Part shown: positions 47,026-55,370 of the stretch, in pieces
How positions within the stretch are numbered: position 1 is the stretch's first letter
Layout: the number at the start of each line of letters is the position of its first letter
Assembly: GCA_041879295.1 (NCBI GenBank)
Contig: CP047152.1
Coordinates: forward strand, 3,043,501-3,107,500
DNA: 64,000 nt
Source of the DNA: Pseudomonas putida
GTDB taxonomy: Bacteria > Pseudomonadota > Gammaproteobacteria > Pseudomonadales > Pseudomonadaceae
Direction of reading: 5' to 3'
The notes under the pieces: generated by a model
What the model saw: only the letters and a program-made list of their open reading frames with translations
Told to the model about the DNA's origin: nothing
Database searches by the model: none
Program-made: the position numbers and the translations under genes

Positions 47026-47193
47026 ATGGCCGCCAAGCAAGAGAAGTCGATCGCTTTCGAAGCAGGCCGCCAGGCCTACCACTGCGGGGTACCGCTTGAG
47101 CAGAGCGCACTGCGCATCGGCAGCGCCCAGTACGAAGATTATGTCGACGGCTACGATAGCGCGAAGTCAGCCACCTCAAAGCGCAAGCAGTAA
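47026..47193 (+). CDS. Small protein, ribosome-modulation-factor-like?
   Basis: 55 aa from ATG 47026, 3 bp after the previous stop. The pattern FEAGRQAYHCGVPLE then YVDGYDSAK resembles small RMF-like plasmid and phage proteins (G-x-A at the start, W/Y-x-x-G near the end). The likeness is weak. A terminator follows. Confidence 0.45.
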   Translation: MAAKQEKSIAFEAGRQAYHCGVPLEQSALRIGSAQYEDYVDGYDSAKSATSKRKQ

Positions 47194-47212
47194 TTCGTGG
47201 CGACCGCTTAAC

Positions 47213-47242
47213 AAAAGCCCCCTCAAGACTGAGGGGGTTTTA
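47213..47242 (+). terminator. Rho-independent terminator
   Basis: GCCCCCTC, AAGACT loop, GAGGGGG, TTTT. It ends the long run of small plus-strand genes and has an A run on the other side. Confidence 0.85.
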
Positions 47243-47380
47243 CGTTATGAAGCCATGCTTCCCTTCCGATTTCGCATGCGAAACTGCCAGCAGGGCTCCC
47301 AGAACTCAATTTCAACCCAAATATCAAGCGCAGGGATAGTGGCACCACTCTGGACTGAACTGCAAAGACCAACGCCAGCA

Positions 47381-47407
47381 AAAAGCCCCTGCTACGCAGG
47401 GGGCTTA
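47381..47407 (-). terminator. Rho-independent terminator of the ERCC4-type gene
   Basis: AAAAAGCCCC then GCTACGC then AGGGGGCTT: a hairpin with an A/T run on the minus-strand exit side, 19 bp past the ERCC4-type gene. Confidence 0.7.
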
Positions 47408-47425
47408 CCTCGCAGTAACTTGAAT

Positions 47426-48127
47426 TCAAACCAACGGATCTGATGCCGGCGGATCAGCAAACAAAGAGGGCTGCTCTTCAACTGACATGCCTTTCGAAAC
47501 TTGGAAGTGAATCCCGTCGTAGATAGCCTGAGCCTTTTTCGGACCTATCCCCTTCACCGCACACAACTGTTCCACCGAGGCATTGATCACCGCATGTACG
47601 GAACGGAAGTGCTCGAGCAGTTTGCGCGCGGCTACTGGGCCACAACCATTCAAACCCTCCAGAGTGAACAGAGACTGGCCAACGCCGGCCGGCACCTTAC
47701 CTTTGCGAGTGGCAGGCACGTAGTCGAGTCCATCCTGCTCGTGCTTGGCGAGCCGGTAGATCATTCCGGCCGCACGCCTGGGGGCCTTGTACCAGAGCAC
47801 CGTCTGTTGGTGCACCACTGCCAGATAACTCAGTGCTCCATCCAGTGCATCAGGATGAATCTGGGCCCTGGTGGAATAGACGTCGCCTTCAATTAGCCAG
47901 ATTCGGCGCTTGAAGTTCATCATCATCTTGCTGGACTGGTTGATGAATCTGCCATCGGTAACGCTCATGCAGAAGTCGATGGCGGTTTTCCGCTCCAGCA
48001 CTAGATCGGCGCTCAGGACGTAGTCCCCAACCTCCAGGTTCACGATTTCAACCTCTGCGCCCATCTCGCGCAGGGCATCGGGAATACGTGAAGGGATTTC
48101 CCGGGCGTCCACAAAAATCTTGACCAT
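47426..48127 (-). CDS. ERCC4/XPF-type nuclease with helix-hairpin-helix
   Basis: The protein is 233 aa. Its nuclease core has Asp7 (FVDARE), GDYVL (34-38) and ERKTAID (45-51), the GDx-ERKxxxD signature of the XPF/Mus81 family. The C-terminal part has two helix-hairpin-helix motifs (LEGLNGCGPVAARKLLEHF and CAVKGIGPKKAQAIYDGI). The family cuts branched or flap DNA. A stand-alone nuclease of this type is more usual in archaea and phage. It is divergent from small genes and flanked by terminators. Confidence 0.82.
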   Translation of the reverse strand: MVKIFVDAREIPSRIPDALREMGAEVEIVNLEVGDYVLSADLVLERKTAIDFCMSVTDGRFINQSSKMMMNFKRRIWLIEGDVYSTRAQIHPDALDGALSYLAVVHQQTVLWYKAPRRAAGMIYRLAKHEQDGLDYVPATRKGKVPAGVGQSLFTLEGLNGCGPVAARKLLEHFRSVHAVINASVEQLCAVKGIGPKKAQAIYDGIHFQVSKGMSVEEQPSLFADPPASDPLV

Positions 48128-48303
48128 TGCCTTTCCTGACCGAATTCGGGGATCGACCTCAATATAACGGGTGACTCAGTTCTGGCCACGTCGAAACACT
48201 GCCCTGGAGAGCAGGCCCGATATTTCTCAGGGTAAGGGGTGGCGGCACACTCTCATCGCTGTAAAGATCGCTTCATCAACCAATACGCGCTTTGGAGAGC
48301 CCC

Positions 48304-48642
48304 ATGAACACCCTGACTTCCCCTGTGGAACAATTGGCCAATCTCGGCTACGACCTGGTCAATGGTGTCGTGCGCTTTGAGGCCGCGATGTCGATGGACG
48401 CCTCGATCATTGTCCGTGACGAAAATGGCAATGACCTGCAGATCAGCAGCAACGAAGGCAAGCTGGTTGTGGGCGCTGCCGTTGCAAAGCAAGGGCTGAC
48501 CGTACCCGCCATGATGGTACGCCGCAATGATCGGCAACCCTGCGACAGCAAAGGTGGGAGGAGCGTGACTCCGGCTCATGTCTCCAAGAAACCCAATGTG
48601 CCGGTGGACATGCTGCGCCTGCTGGCACGCATCCAAAAGTAA
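48304..48642 (+). CDS. Hypothetical protein (112 aa)
   Basis: ATG 48304 with GGAGAGC upstream. The beta-rich first two thirds (IIVRDENGNDLQISSNEGK) look folded; the last third is basic and may be a changed tail. No family is recognised. Confidence 0.5.
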   Translation: MNTLTSPVEQLANLGYDLVNGVVRFEAAMSMDASIIVRDENGNDLQISSNEGKLVVGAAVAKQGLTVPAMMVRRNDRQPCDSKGGRSVTPAHVSKKPNVPVDMLRLLARIQK

Positions 48643-48647
48643 TCCGG

Positions 48648-48856
48648 TCTAGGACTGGAACCGGCCTGGCCAAACCCATCATTCGGTACAGGCACCCCTG
48701 GATGGCCACCGCTACGCCTATGGAACCCTGGCAGAGGATTACCTAGGCGAAGACGTGATCACCAAAGTCGTGTTCTTCAACGGTACCACCCAGATTGTTG
48801 GCCGGTGCAACGTGAACATCAACAAGGGCCAGATGCCCAGTGCCCTCGAGCTTTGA
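48648..48856 (+). pseudogene. Gene fragment without a start codon
   Basis: After a TAG near 48648 the frame reads HRYAYGTLAEDYLGEDVITK then VVFFNGTTQIVGRCN to TGA 48856. It looks coding, but no start codon precedes it, so it is probably a 3' remnant. Confidence 0.4.
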
Positions 48857-48878
48857 GCAAGGAGCAAGGAGCAAGGAG
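48855..48878 (+). repeat. AGCAAGG tandem repeat
   Basis: Three head-to-tail copies of a 7-mer (GAGCAAG). Each contains a ribosome-binding-like AAGGAG, just ahead of a tiny gene at 48889. Confidence 0.7.
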
Positions 48879-48888
48879 CAGCTGCATC

Positions 48889-48969
48889 ATGCGCGTTAAA
48901 CAGAAAACTGTCCTGGGAAGCCACCCGACCAGCCTGCCCCCACCCAGTGATGACGAACGGCCGACATGA
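48889..48969 (+). CDS. Tiny upstream reading frame (26 aa)
   Basis: ATG 48889 follows the AAGGAG tandem repeat. It ends TGA overlapping the next ATG (48966), so it could couple translation of the downstream gene. Proline-rich; function unknown. Confidence 0.35.
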   Translation: MRVKQKTVLGSHPTSLPPPSDDERPT

Positions 48970-49229
48970 AGACCAGCGGCTATTTCCTGGACACCAAGAG
49001 ATTCCCTTGCGGGCGCGTCGCTGGCGTCATCAAGTTCATGTTCACCTATGCCATCGTGGCCGACGTTACCGTAACGAGCTATTCAAGGCGCTGGTGCTAT
49101 TCCGACCTGATAACTACCCTCTGCGCCCTAGAGGACTGGGACTACTACGAGACCAGGCCTGAAGGTTGGCATCGAGAGACTCATTCAGGAGAGCGCCGGA
49201 GCGCTGACGGGAAGGTCGAGTTCTACTAA
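48966..49229 (+). CDS. Hypothetical protein (87 aa)
   Basis: ATG 48966 overlaps the tiny frame. It holds three cysteines and aromatic residues (KFMFTYAIVADVTVTSYS, DWDYYE). No family is recognised. Confidence 0.5.
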   Translation: MKTSGYFLDTKRFPCGRVAGVIKFMFTYAIVADVTVTSYSRRWCYSDLITTLCALEDWDYYETRPEGWHRETHSGERRSADGKVEFY

Positions 49230-49319
49230 AAACGACGGTTTTGGCACCGATCGACCGGCAAAATCATGGGCGGAGCGTTCCAGTCCGCTGTCAAAACAAT
49301 GAATCAAAAGGAGATTCAC

Positions 49320-49541
49320 ATGGAAACCAGGCTCTGGACTGTTGCCCGCTTCCCTGTTGGTAGTTGGACCACAGGTGGAAGGCCAGAGGATTCTGACTAC
49401 GAATTCAGCGAGGTGTACCAGATCCCGGCGGAGAGCCGGGAGAAGGCCACCAAGAAGGCTCAGGCAGTTCGCTCCCGGCTGAAGAAGAAGGGCCTTCCCT
49501 TCCCGACCCAAAAACAACCGTACCGCGAAGATTTCAAGTAG
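49320..49541 (+). CDS. Small basic protein (73 aa)
   Basis: ATG 49320 with AAGGAGA 7 nt upstream, a strong site. A beta-rich start is followed by a lysine-rich helix (AESREKATKKAQAVRSRLKK) that could bind nucleic acid. Unknown. Confidence 0.55.
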   Translation: METRLWTVARFPVGSWTTGGRPEDSDYEFSEVYQIPAESREKATKKAQAVRSRLKKKGLPFPTQKQPYREDFK

Positions 49542-49567
49542 CGGTAGACTGCAGGAAGGAGTTGAGC

Positions 49568-49816
49568 ATGATGGAAGAGTTCAACGGTCGGCCATTGACC
49601 GACGAGCTACGCCGGCTGGCCAGGAAAAGCAACGGCGACTGTCAGACCGTCATGGTCCTGGCCGCCGACGCAATCCAGAATCGCACGCCGGCAGACTTCA
49701 AAGGCAGACCTCTCCACCAGGCCCTCAGCAGCATGGCCCATCGGAATATGGGGGATGCCAAGTCGGCGATGTTAGTCGCGGCCGATGTACTTGAAGCCAG
49801 GCTTACCCGGCCATGA
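49568..49816 (+). CDS. Small protein with two copies of a 40-residue unit
   Basis: 82 aa from ATG 49568 after GAAGGAG. Two halves align: EFNGRPLTDELRRLA with DFKGRPLHQALSSMA, and MVLAADAIQNR with MLVAADVLEAR. So it is an internal duplication of one helical unit. Function unknown. Confidence 0.6.
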   Translation: MMEEFNGRPLTDELRRLARKSNGDCQTVMVLAADAIQNRTPADFKGRPLHQALSSMAHRNMGDAKSAMLVAADVLEARLTRP

Positions 49817-49830
49817 CATCGTTCATGGCC
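49809..49830 (+). terminator. Inverted repeat at the gene end
   Basis: GGCCATGA and TCATGGCC pair across six bases, overlapping the stop. There is no T run; a weak terminator call. Confidence 0.4.
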
Positions 49831-49879
49831 GCCGGCGTACGATAGCCACTCGCAGTTAGGTAGTGGTGGTCGTATCCTC

Positions 49880-49905
49880 GATGGCTCCATCCCTCAGGAG
49901 CCATC
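49880..49905 (+). promoter_or_regulatory. Hairpin covering the ribosome binding site
   Basis: GATGGCTCC pairs perfectly with GGAGCCATC over an 8-base loop, and the ATG at 49906 follows directly. The AGGAG ribosome binding site is inside the 3' arm, so translation of the next gene should be blocked unless the hairpin opens. Confidence 0.7.
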
Positions 49906-50853
49906 ATGGAAAGGGAATACTTCCTCGCCCAGCCAGATGTCGAACAATTTGTCCGCTGGCTGACCAACCACCTACCCACTCTCCAAGTACACCTCAAGTG
50001 CCTTCCCAGTCAGTTTGTGCCCGGGGGGCTAGATGTGCAGGTTCAAGGCATCGAAGCCGTACAGGGCCAATACCAATGGAAGGGCAAATGGACAACCGTC
50101 AAAGCCCGGTTGGATGCTCTGCGGGAAGACCTCAGATCGGCAGTTCAGGCCAAAGACCAGGGCGATACGTTCAGCGCCTGTGCCGCCATTCTCGACTGGG
50201 GGAATGTGCCGTCTTCGAGGGGCTTTCTCCAGGAACTCAGCCAGAATGGACAATTGGTCAAGTACCTGAGCGACCGGCAACCCCTGTTGAGCCCTGCAGG
50301 CACTCAGAAGCTGTCCGATCTCACCAAACAACGGTTTAGCAGATTCAACTCGGGCCTGACTAAAATCCATGCGCTTCTGGATACGGATGGTTCCCCGATC
50401 TATGACGGAAGAGTCGGGGCGGCGATCGCCATGCTCTACCACCTGTATAGGGGTTCGTCAGAAGCTCTGGCCGACGGCCTGGCTTCCCACCGGATGTTCG
50501 GCTGGGGACCGGGCCTCGACGATCCAGAATCTGACAGGATTCGACAGATCCGCAATCCAGCAATGCTCGGCCGCGGTTACAACGGGACTCCCCAGCTCCT
50601 CTACCAAAGCCCCCACATTTGGGCACAGCGCCAGCTGATCCTGGGCTGGATCATGAGGGCCGTGCTCGAACGGACCACCTTGTTCACAGGAGTGGACAGT
50701 TCCCTGGCTCAACGGTGCCATGCCTTCGAAGCAGGGCTCTTCATGATGGGCTATGACCTTCGCGCGCTGATCCCTGGGGGGTGGTCGATACCTGATCCGA
50801 AAAAGAAGGTCTATCGTCGTCGCAAAGATGCTGGCACACCTCTGGTAGCCTGA
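49906..50853 (+). CDS. Hypothetical protein, possibly related to OGG-fold glycosylase-like proteins
   Basis: The protein is 315 aa with no membrane segment. The core FNSGLTKIHALLDT then IYDGRVGAAIAMLY recalls a plasmid and phage family loosely linked to the OGG1 glycosylase fold, though the catalytic lysine and aspartate could not be identified. The C-terminus is basic (KKKVYRRRKD). Translation is probably controlled by the hairpin at 49880-49905. It precedes an unknown gene and the convergent Fic gene. Confidence 0.55.
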   Translation: MEREYFLAQPDVEQFVRWLTNHLPTLQVHLKCLPSQFVPGGLDVQVQGIEAVQGQYQWKGKWTTVKARLDALREDLRSAVQAKDQGDTFSACAAILDWGNVPSSRGFLQELSQNGQLVKYLSDRQPLLSPAGTQKLSDLTKQRFSRFNSGLTKIHALLDTDGSPIYDGRVGAAIAMLYHLYRGSSEALADGLASHRMFGWGPGLDDPESDRIRQIRNPAMLGRGYNGTPQLLYQSPHIWAQRQLILGWIMRAVLERTTLFTGVDSSLAQRCHAFEAGLFMMGYDLRALIPGGWSIPDPKKKVYRRRKDAGTPLVA

Positions 50854-50892
50854 GGATATGACTTGTCCGAACTACTAGATCAGGATCATCAA

Positions 50893-51441
50893 ATGGAATT
50901 CCACGAAGTTGTCCGTCTCGTCAGCACCGTTTCCACGCATGCAGCCAAGGTGCTGTCGGAAGCACTGGCCAAACCCCGTACCGGCGATTGGCTGGCGCTG
51001 GTGGACGATGAGGCCCTGCAAGCGCACTCCGCGATGGAGCAAGCCTTGCGCGAGGTGCGCGATTTGAAGCGCAAAGTGAGTGAAGATGCTCCGGAAGAGG
51101 CTTACGACTTTCTGAGCCGCTGCGACAACACCTTCGAATACTCGCTGGCCACCATCACTCCTCGCCGTGGTGATGAGCCGGCGGAGGCGCATGCTGGCCG
51201 TGCAGGATCAGCTAACCGGCAGTTGACCTACCTGGTGAAGCTGGCTGGCGTTTACATCACGGCATGGGATGAGAATGACGCAAAGATGCGCGACTACTTC
51301 GAAAGTGGTTGCCTTTGCATCCTGAAGGAAAAGACCCTGCAGAAAGCGCCAGCCGAAATGTCCAACGAAGACGCAGTGAAGCTCTACATGGACAATTGCA
51401 AATGCAGCCGACACCCGGAGCATGGTCTCCGAAAGGGTTAA
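50893..51441 (+). CDS. Hypothetical protein (182 aa)
   Basis: ATG 50893 has AGGA at the right spacing; an in-frame TTG at 50863 is an alternative. It is helical, with a heptad-like region (AMEQALREVRDLKRKVSEDA) and a cysteine cluster near the end (SGCLCIL, DNCKCSRH). It ends 2 bp before the convergent Fic gene, so no terminator is visible. Unknown. Confidence 0.55.
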   Translation: MEFHEVVRLVSTVSTHAAKVLSEALAKPRTGDWLALVDDEALQAHSAMEQALREVRDLKRKVSEDAPEEAYDFLSRCDNTFEYSLATITPRRGDEPAEAHAGRAGSANRQLTYLVKLAGVYITAWDENDAKMRDYFESGCLCILKEKTLQKAPAEMSNEDAVKLYMDNCKCSRHPEHGLRKG

Positions 51442-51443
51442 CC

Positions 51444-52949
51444 CTACTCGCCTTCCCCAACGTTGTCCTCGTTGCGTTGGTCGCCCAGTACCTGCTGGGC
51501 GACCTGCTCGATGAACTCGAACACCTCCTCAGGCACCGTGTACTGGAACTGCTTTCGCCGGTTTTTCGAAACGATCCCCTGGTTGGTCAGGCACATCATT
51601 ACCAGCTGCGCCAACTCACTACCGCGAACATCAAATCGCTCGTCTACGGCCCTATAGACGGCGTCAAAGCACTCCAAGAACGCAGTTTCCTCCCTTAGCT
51701 CAACCTCCAATGCATGCCTGGCCATAACCATAGTGAAGGTCACGCAAGGCGTAGCATCCCAGAAGCGGTATACCGCCGGGTGCCCGCGGAACTGGAAGGC
51801 TAGTTGGCCATAGTCGATCCACTGCACATCCCAGAAGTCTCGTACCGGACGCGAGAACGTCTGAAGCGCTTCGAGGTACATGCGCTCTTCTCGCTTCATG
51901 GCCACGGACACAGGCAGCAGTAGACCATTCTCCAGCGCGCCGGCGCGACAAAGCGCTTGGTGGATGAGGAAACGAGAAAGCCGGCCATTGCCGTCCATGA
52001 ATGGATGAAGAAATACGAAACCGAAGGAGATGATTCCCGCAGCAACAAGCGGATCGATCTGCATGGGAGCCTCGTTGGCAAACCCCATCAGGCTCTCCAT
52101 CAGCTCCCTGCAGAGCTCAGGTGGCGGCGGCACATATGTCACCCCTGCAGCCCCTTGAAGAGCGCCAGCGAGGTGGTTCTGTTCATGCCGGAAGGCAGCG
52201 GCGAGATCGTAAGGATTTGCGACTGTCGCGTTTTGGAGCCCAACCAGGTATTCCTCAGTCAGCGGCTGGCGCTCATGGGCCTGGCGCAGCAGCTGGATAA
52301 AGCGACGTGACTTGTCTTCCGTTGGAGCCTCACGCTCGATCGCGAAGCTGTCCTTCGTCTCGCTCAGGTAGGCCCAGTTGATAGCGCGATCCATCATCCC
52401 CGGCGGGAGAGACTCCATGAAAACTTTCGCGCGGCCAAGAATATCGTGCTCGAGCAGCTCGGTTATGGCATGTGTCCGCTCCACGGTGGCACAGTAGGTG
52501 AGATCGCCAAGGCCATTGAATTCAACACGCCACTTCGAGTTCCGGTTGCCAGGCCTTGTGATGTAGCGCTCCGGATCGAACAAGTGGACGAATGGCCCCC
52601 GGACTGGTGCATGCTGGGCTAGTTGCTCGCCGGTGAAGGCTTCTCTCAAGAAACTGGCCTTTCTGATATAGATCCCATTGGGTGCGGCTTGTAGCGCCCG
52701 CTCAAACTCTTCAACCGGAATCCGGGGGAGCGATTGCGCGAGAATCGAAAGATTGATGCCCTCATGCTTTAGGGCAAACAGTACATTCCCCAGGAGGTCA
52801 TCCGGGGCTGGCGCGATGGCCGGCGGTACAGCCAGGGTTTGGCCGATGCGCTCAAGACGAGTCACAGGCTGTACAATGGCCGGAAGACGTAGTGGTACCG
52901 TCGAGAGCGCCAGCCGCTCATTAAGTAGTGCGTACCCTGCTGCCTGCAT
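51444..52949 (-). CDS. Fic-domain protein (AMP transferase)
   Basis: The protein is 501 aa. The Fic active-site motif FLHPFMDGNGRLSR is near residue 320, with the catalytic His and the anion-binding GNGR. About 120 residues upstream SFAIERE is close to the inhibitory S-x-A-I-E-G-N motif, so it is a self-inhibited class II protein. Fic enzymes add AMP to protein hydroxyls. An N-terminal domain of 100 residues and a C-terminal winged-helix-like part frame it. Target unknown. Confidence 0.88.
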   Translation of the reverse strand: MQAAGYALLNERLALSTVPLRLPAIVQPVTRLERIGQTLAVPPAIAPAPDDLLGNVLFALKHEGINLSILAQSLPRIPVEEFERALQAAPNGIYIRKASFLREAFTGEQLAQHAPVRGPFVHLFDPERYITRPGNRNSKWRVEFNGLGDLTYCATVERTHAITELLEHDILGRAKVFMESLPPGMMDRAINWAYLSETKDSFAIEREAPTEDKSRRFIQLLRQAHERQPLTEEYLVGLQNATVANPYDLAAAFRHEQNHLAGALQGAAGVTYVPPPPELCRELMESLMGFANEAPMQIDPLVAAGIISFGFVFLHPFMDGNGRLSRFLIHQALCRAGALENGLLLPVSVAMKREERMYLEALQTFSRPVRDFWDVQWIDYGQLAFQFRGHPAVYRFWDATPCVTFTMVMARHALEVELREETAFLECFDAVYRAVDERFDVRGSELAQLVMMCLTNQGIVSKNRRKQFQYTVPEEVFEFIEQVAQQVLGDQRNEDNVGEGE

Positions 52950-53157
52950 GCTGGAATTCCTTACATTCCGCCCTGGTTCCCAAGTTTTTCTTCACTTAAC
53001 CAGGAAAATCTTTAGTTCTTGCGAGTATGCCGATTTTTTCTTTACCCGCCAGCTTCAATCTGAAACATGGGCAACGAAAATCTTCCCCTTCGTCGCTTCT
53101 GCCACATCCCCGGCCCGCTGACGATGAGCCTCATCAATCACGAATGAGGCATTCATC

Positions 53158-53784
53158 ATGCAACTGCGCAACACCACCGACCAAGACATCCACCTGTCCG
53201 CCGATCAACTCGAGGAGAAATACAGCCCCGCCGGCGGCGGCCAACACCCGACCTTCACCCGAGAGGACTGGCGTGTCGCCGTAACGGCAGACGACACCAT
53301 CAGTGGCTACTGGTCCTGGGTACATGGCGAGATCCAGTCGCTCCTCGATGACTCCCTGCTCGAGCCCAGCGCCAGCAAGGTGGTCGAACCCCCCATGGAC
53401 CTGGTGGCTGACGAAGGCGTCCGCCAGTTGCGCTTCGTAGCAACCATCCATGGCACCGTGGACGTGAACGATGGCGAACCAGGCAGCCAGAGCGTCACCG
53501 AGAGCGAACTCGGTCGTCAGATCAGCGAATCCATCAGAACCATGATCAGCAATGGTGGCCTGACCGGGAACACTCCAGCCGTCGTCGAGAGCAAATCGGT
53601 CAGCATCTGCGTCGCCGAGGTGCTCCAAACCTCCCAGCAGACCATATCCATGCTTCGTGAACAGGGCTACGCCGTTGTGCTGTTCAACAAAGACGAACTG
53701 GGCAATGCCAGTGCATCTGCACTTCAAAGCCGTCTCATCGAATTGGCCTCCGACGAGATCCAATACCTGCAATCTGCAGAGTGA
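53158..53784 (+). CDS. Hypothetical protein (208 aa)
   Basis: ATG 53158 is preceded by AATGAGGC. The first 70 residues (DQLEEKYSPAGGGQHPTFT, WSWVHGEIQSLLDDS) look like one small plasmid protein; the acidic rest looks like another, so it may be a fusion. No motif is recognised. Confidence 0.55.
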   Translation: MQLRNTTDQDIHLSADQLEEKYSPAGGGQHPTFTREDWRVAVTADDTISGYWSWVHGEIQSLLDDSLLEPSASKVVEPPMDLVADEGVRQLRFVATIHGTVDVNDGEPGSQSVTESELGRQISESIRTMISNGGLTGNTPAVVESKSVSICVAEVLQTSQQTISMLREQGYAVVLFNKDELGNASASALQSRLIELASDEIQYLQSAE

Positions 53785-53863
53785 TTTTCAGCGCCCTGAC
53801 TTGGAGTGAGCCCCGGCAGCCCGGATGGTTTACTCGCTCGACCTTATAAATTTGCTGAGTTGA

Positions 53864-54319
53864 ATGGATATGACCGAACAAGCCCTCATGGCAACCAAAG
53901 CCCTTGCCTCCCAGTCCTACCGCGATCCCCGCGATGGGAAAGTCATCTGGAGCAACAATGGAGAGGACTGGCGCAACGAAAGCCTGGCCGAAGTCCTCAA
54001 GCGAAACGACCACCTGCTGGTGGGTTCCACCGTATTTCGCGGCGAAATGCACCACCCCGATCCTGCAGATTACATCCCCGACGTCGATAACGTCCTCATC
54101 CATATGCAAGAAGAGGCCGAGGGAAGCGACTGCGGCGAATGGGTGGAGGACTACCCGGAGCCTTCTGATGAAGCAAAAGCCGATCTGCAGGCTCTGCTTG
54201 AACCGATCAAAGCTTGGGCGCGCCTGCATTGCCGTCCCGACTTCAGTCTCGTCGAGAACGTCCAGCCGCACGTTCTTACCCAGGAAGACATCGATCAGGC
54301 CATGGAGACCGAGGCGTGA
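53864..54319 (+). CDS. Hypothetical acidic protein (151 aa)
   Basis: ATG 53864. It has SYRDPRDGKVIWSNNGEDW then an acidic helical C-terminus. Its stop overlaps the GTG start of the next gene by GTGA, so coupled translation is likely. No family is recognised. Confidence 0.55.
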   Translation: MDMTEQALMATKALASQSYRDPRDGKVIWSNNGEDWRNESLAEVLKRNDHLLVGSTVFRGEMHHPDPADYIPDVDNVLIHMQEEAEGSDCGEWVEDYPEPSDEAKADLQALLEPIKAWARLHCRPDFSLVENVQPHVLTQEDIDQAMETEA

Positions 54320-54735
54320 ACACCTACATTCCCTCCCAGACGACTCCCAACCGGCTTGGTGCTGATTCCCGCGCCTGGTCTGCTCGGGTTCGAGCAGAGA
54401 TGCAGGAAATGCTCCAGGAATGGTTCAACTCTGCCACTCAGTGCGAGGAAGCCGACGTCGACCACGAGTTCAATCGTGCCCTGGAGCACCTGATGATTTT
54501 CGCAGAGCGCCCCCAGGACCTGGTTGCTGAAGACGCCTCTTACGATCTGGCCACACTCCCACGCTTCGACCAGTTTTGCGAGGAAAGTGAAACTGCTCGC
54601 TTGTCTGGTCTTTTGGATGCAGCAGCACCGGGTGGTTTGAAGCCTGCTCCTGCAAGCCGACTTCGGAAGGCCTACTTCCATCTTCGGTACAGCATCACAG
54701 GTCATACGACCTGTGTTCGTGACACACAATACTGA
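54316..54735 (+). CDS. Hypothetical protein, possibly 3'-altered (139 aa)
   Basis: GTG 54316 overlaps the previous stop. It is helical and acidic up to about residue 105. The last 25 residues are different and end 2 bp before a truncated IS5-family fragment, so the original C-terminus may have been lost. Confidence 0.5.
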   Translation: MNTYIPSQTTPNRLGADSRAWSARVRAEMQEMLQEWFNSATQCEEADVDHEFNRALEHLMIFAERPQDLVAEDASYDLATLPRFDQFCEESETARLSGLLDAAAPGGLKPAPASRLRKAYFHLRYSITGHTTCVRDTQY

Positions 54736-55244
54736 CCGCCTTTCTTGGTCTGGTGCATCTCGGGATCACGCTTGCCTTCTTTATTTTTGGTCGAGCTGGG
54801 GGCATGAATAATGGTGGCATCGACGATGGTGCCTTGGCGCAGCGACAGGCCTTTTTCCTGCAGATAACCATTGATGACCGCAAGGATTGCCGGTGCGAGC
54901 TGATGCTTCTCCAGCAAGTGCCGGAAGTTCATGATCGTGGTGTCTTCGGGGATTGGCGCGCTCAGCGTCAGGAGTGCGAACTGGCGCATGGGCGTGATTT
55001 CGTAGAGCGCTTCTTCCATGGCCGGGTCGCTCAGGGAGAACCAGTTCTGCAACAGATGGATGCGCAGCATGGTTTCCAGAGGATAGGGTTTTCTACCGCC
55101 GCCGGCCTTGGGGTAGAACGGTTCGATCAGCTCCAGCAGGCCTGCCCAGGGCACCACCTGATCCATTTCGGCGAGGAAGCGCTCTCGGCGGGTTTGCTTG
55201 CGCTTGCCGGCGTACTCAAAGTCGGAAAAGCTCATCTGGCTCAT
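54702..55244 (-). pseudogene. IS5-family transposase, truncated
   Basis: The first 165 or so residues of an IS5-family transposase are present: [16 protein letters not shown] then [20 protein letters not shown] and [14 protein letters not shown], which carries the first catalytic Asp. It breaks off after HQTKKG at about 54738, and the second Asp and Glu are missing, so it is inactive. Confidence 0.85.
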
Positions 55245-55310
55245 GGGCGGCTCGGATCAGGTGTTGCGGGGATTCTCGCATAACTGAAGGCTTGTTCGGA
55301 GATTCCCTAG
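54738..55310 (-). mobile_element. IS5-family insertion sequence, one-ended fragment
   Basis: About 570 bp carries the 5' half of the transposase and a right end near AATCTCCGAACAAGCC (55290-55310). The other end is absent. The exact right terminus is uncertain. Confidence 0.65.
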
Positions 55311-55370
55311 GTAATTGAATTCAGCACCTGACGATGTCCATGGGGGACACGTCGAGCGAAAGGAACTATC

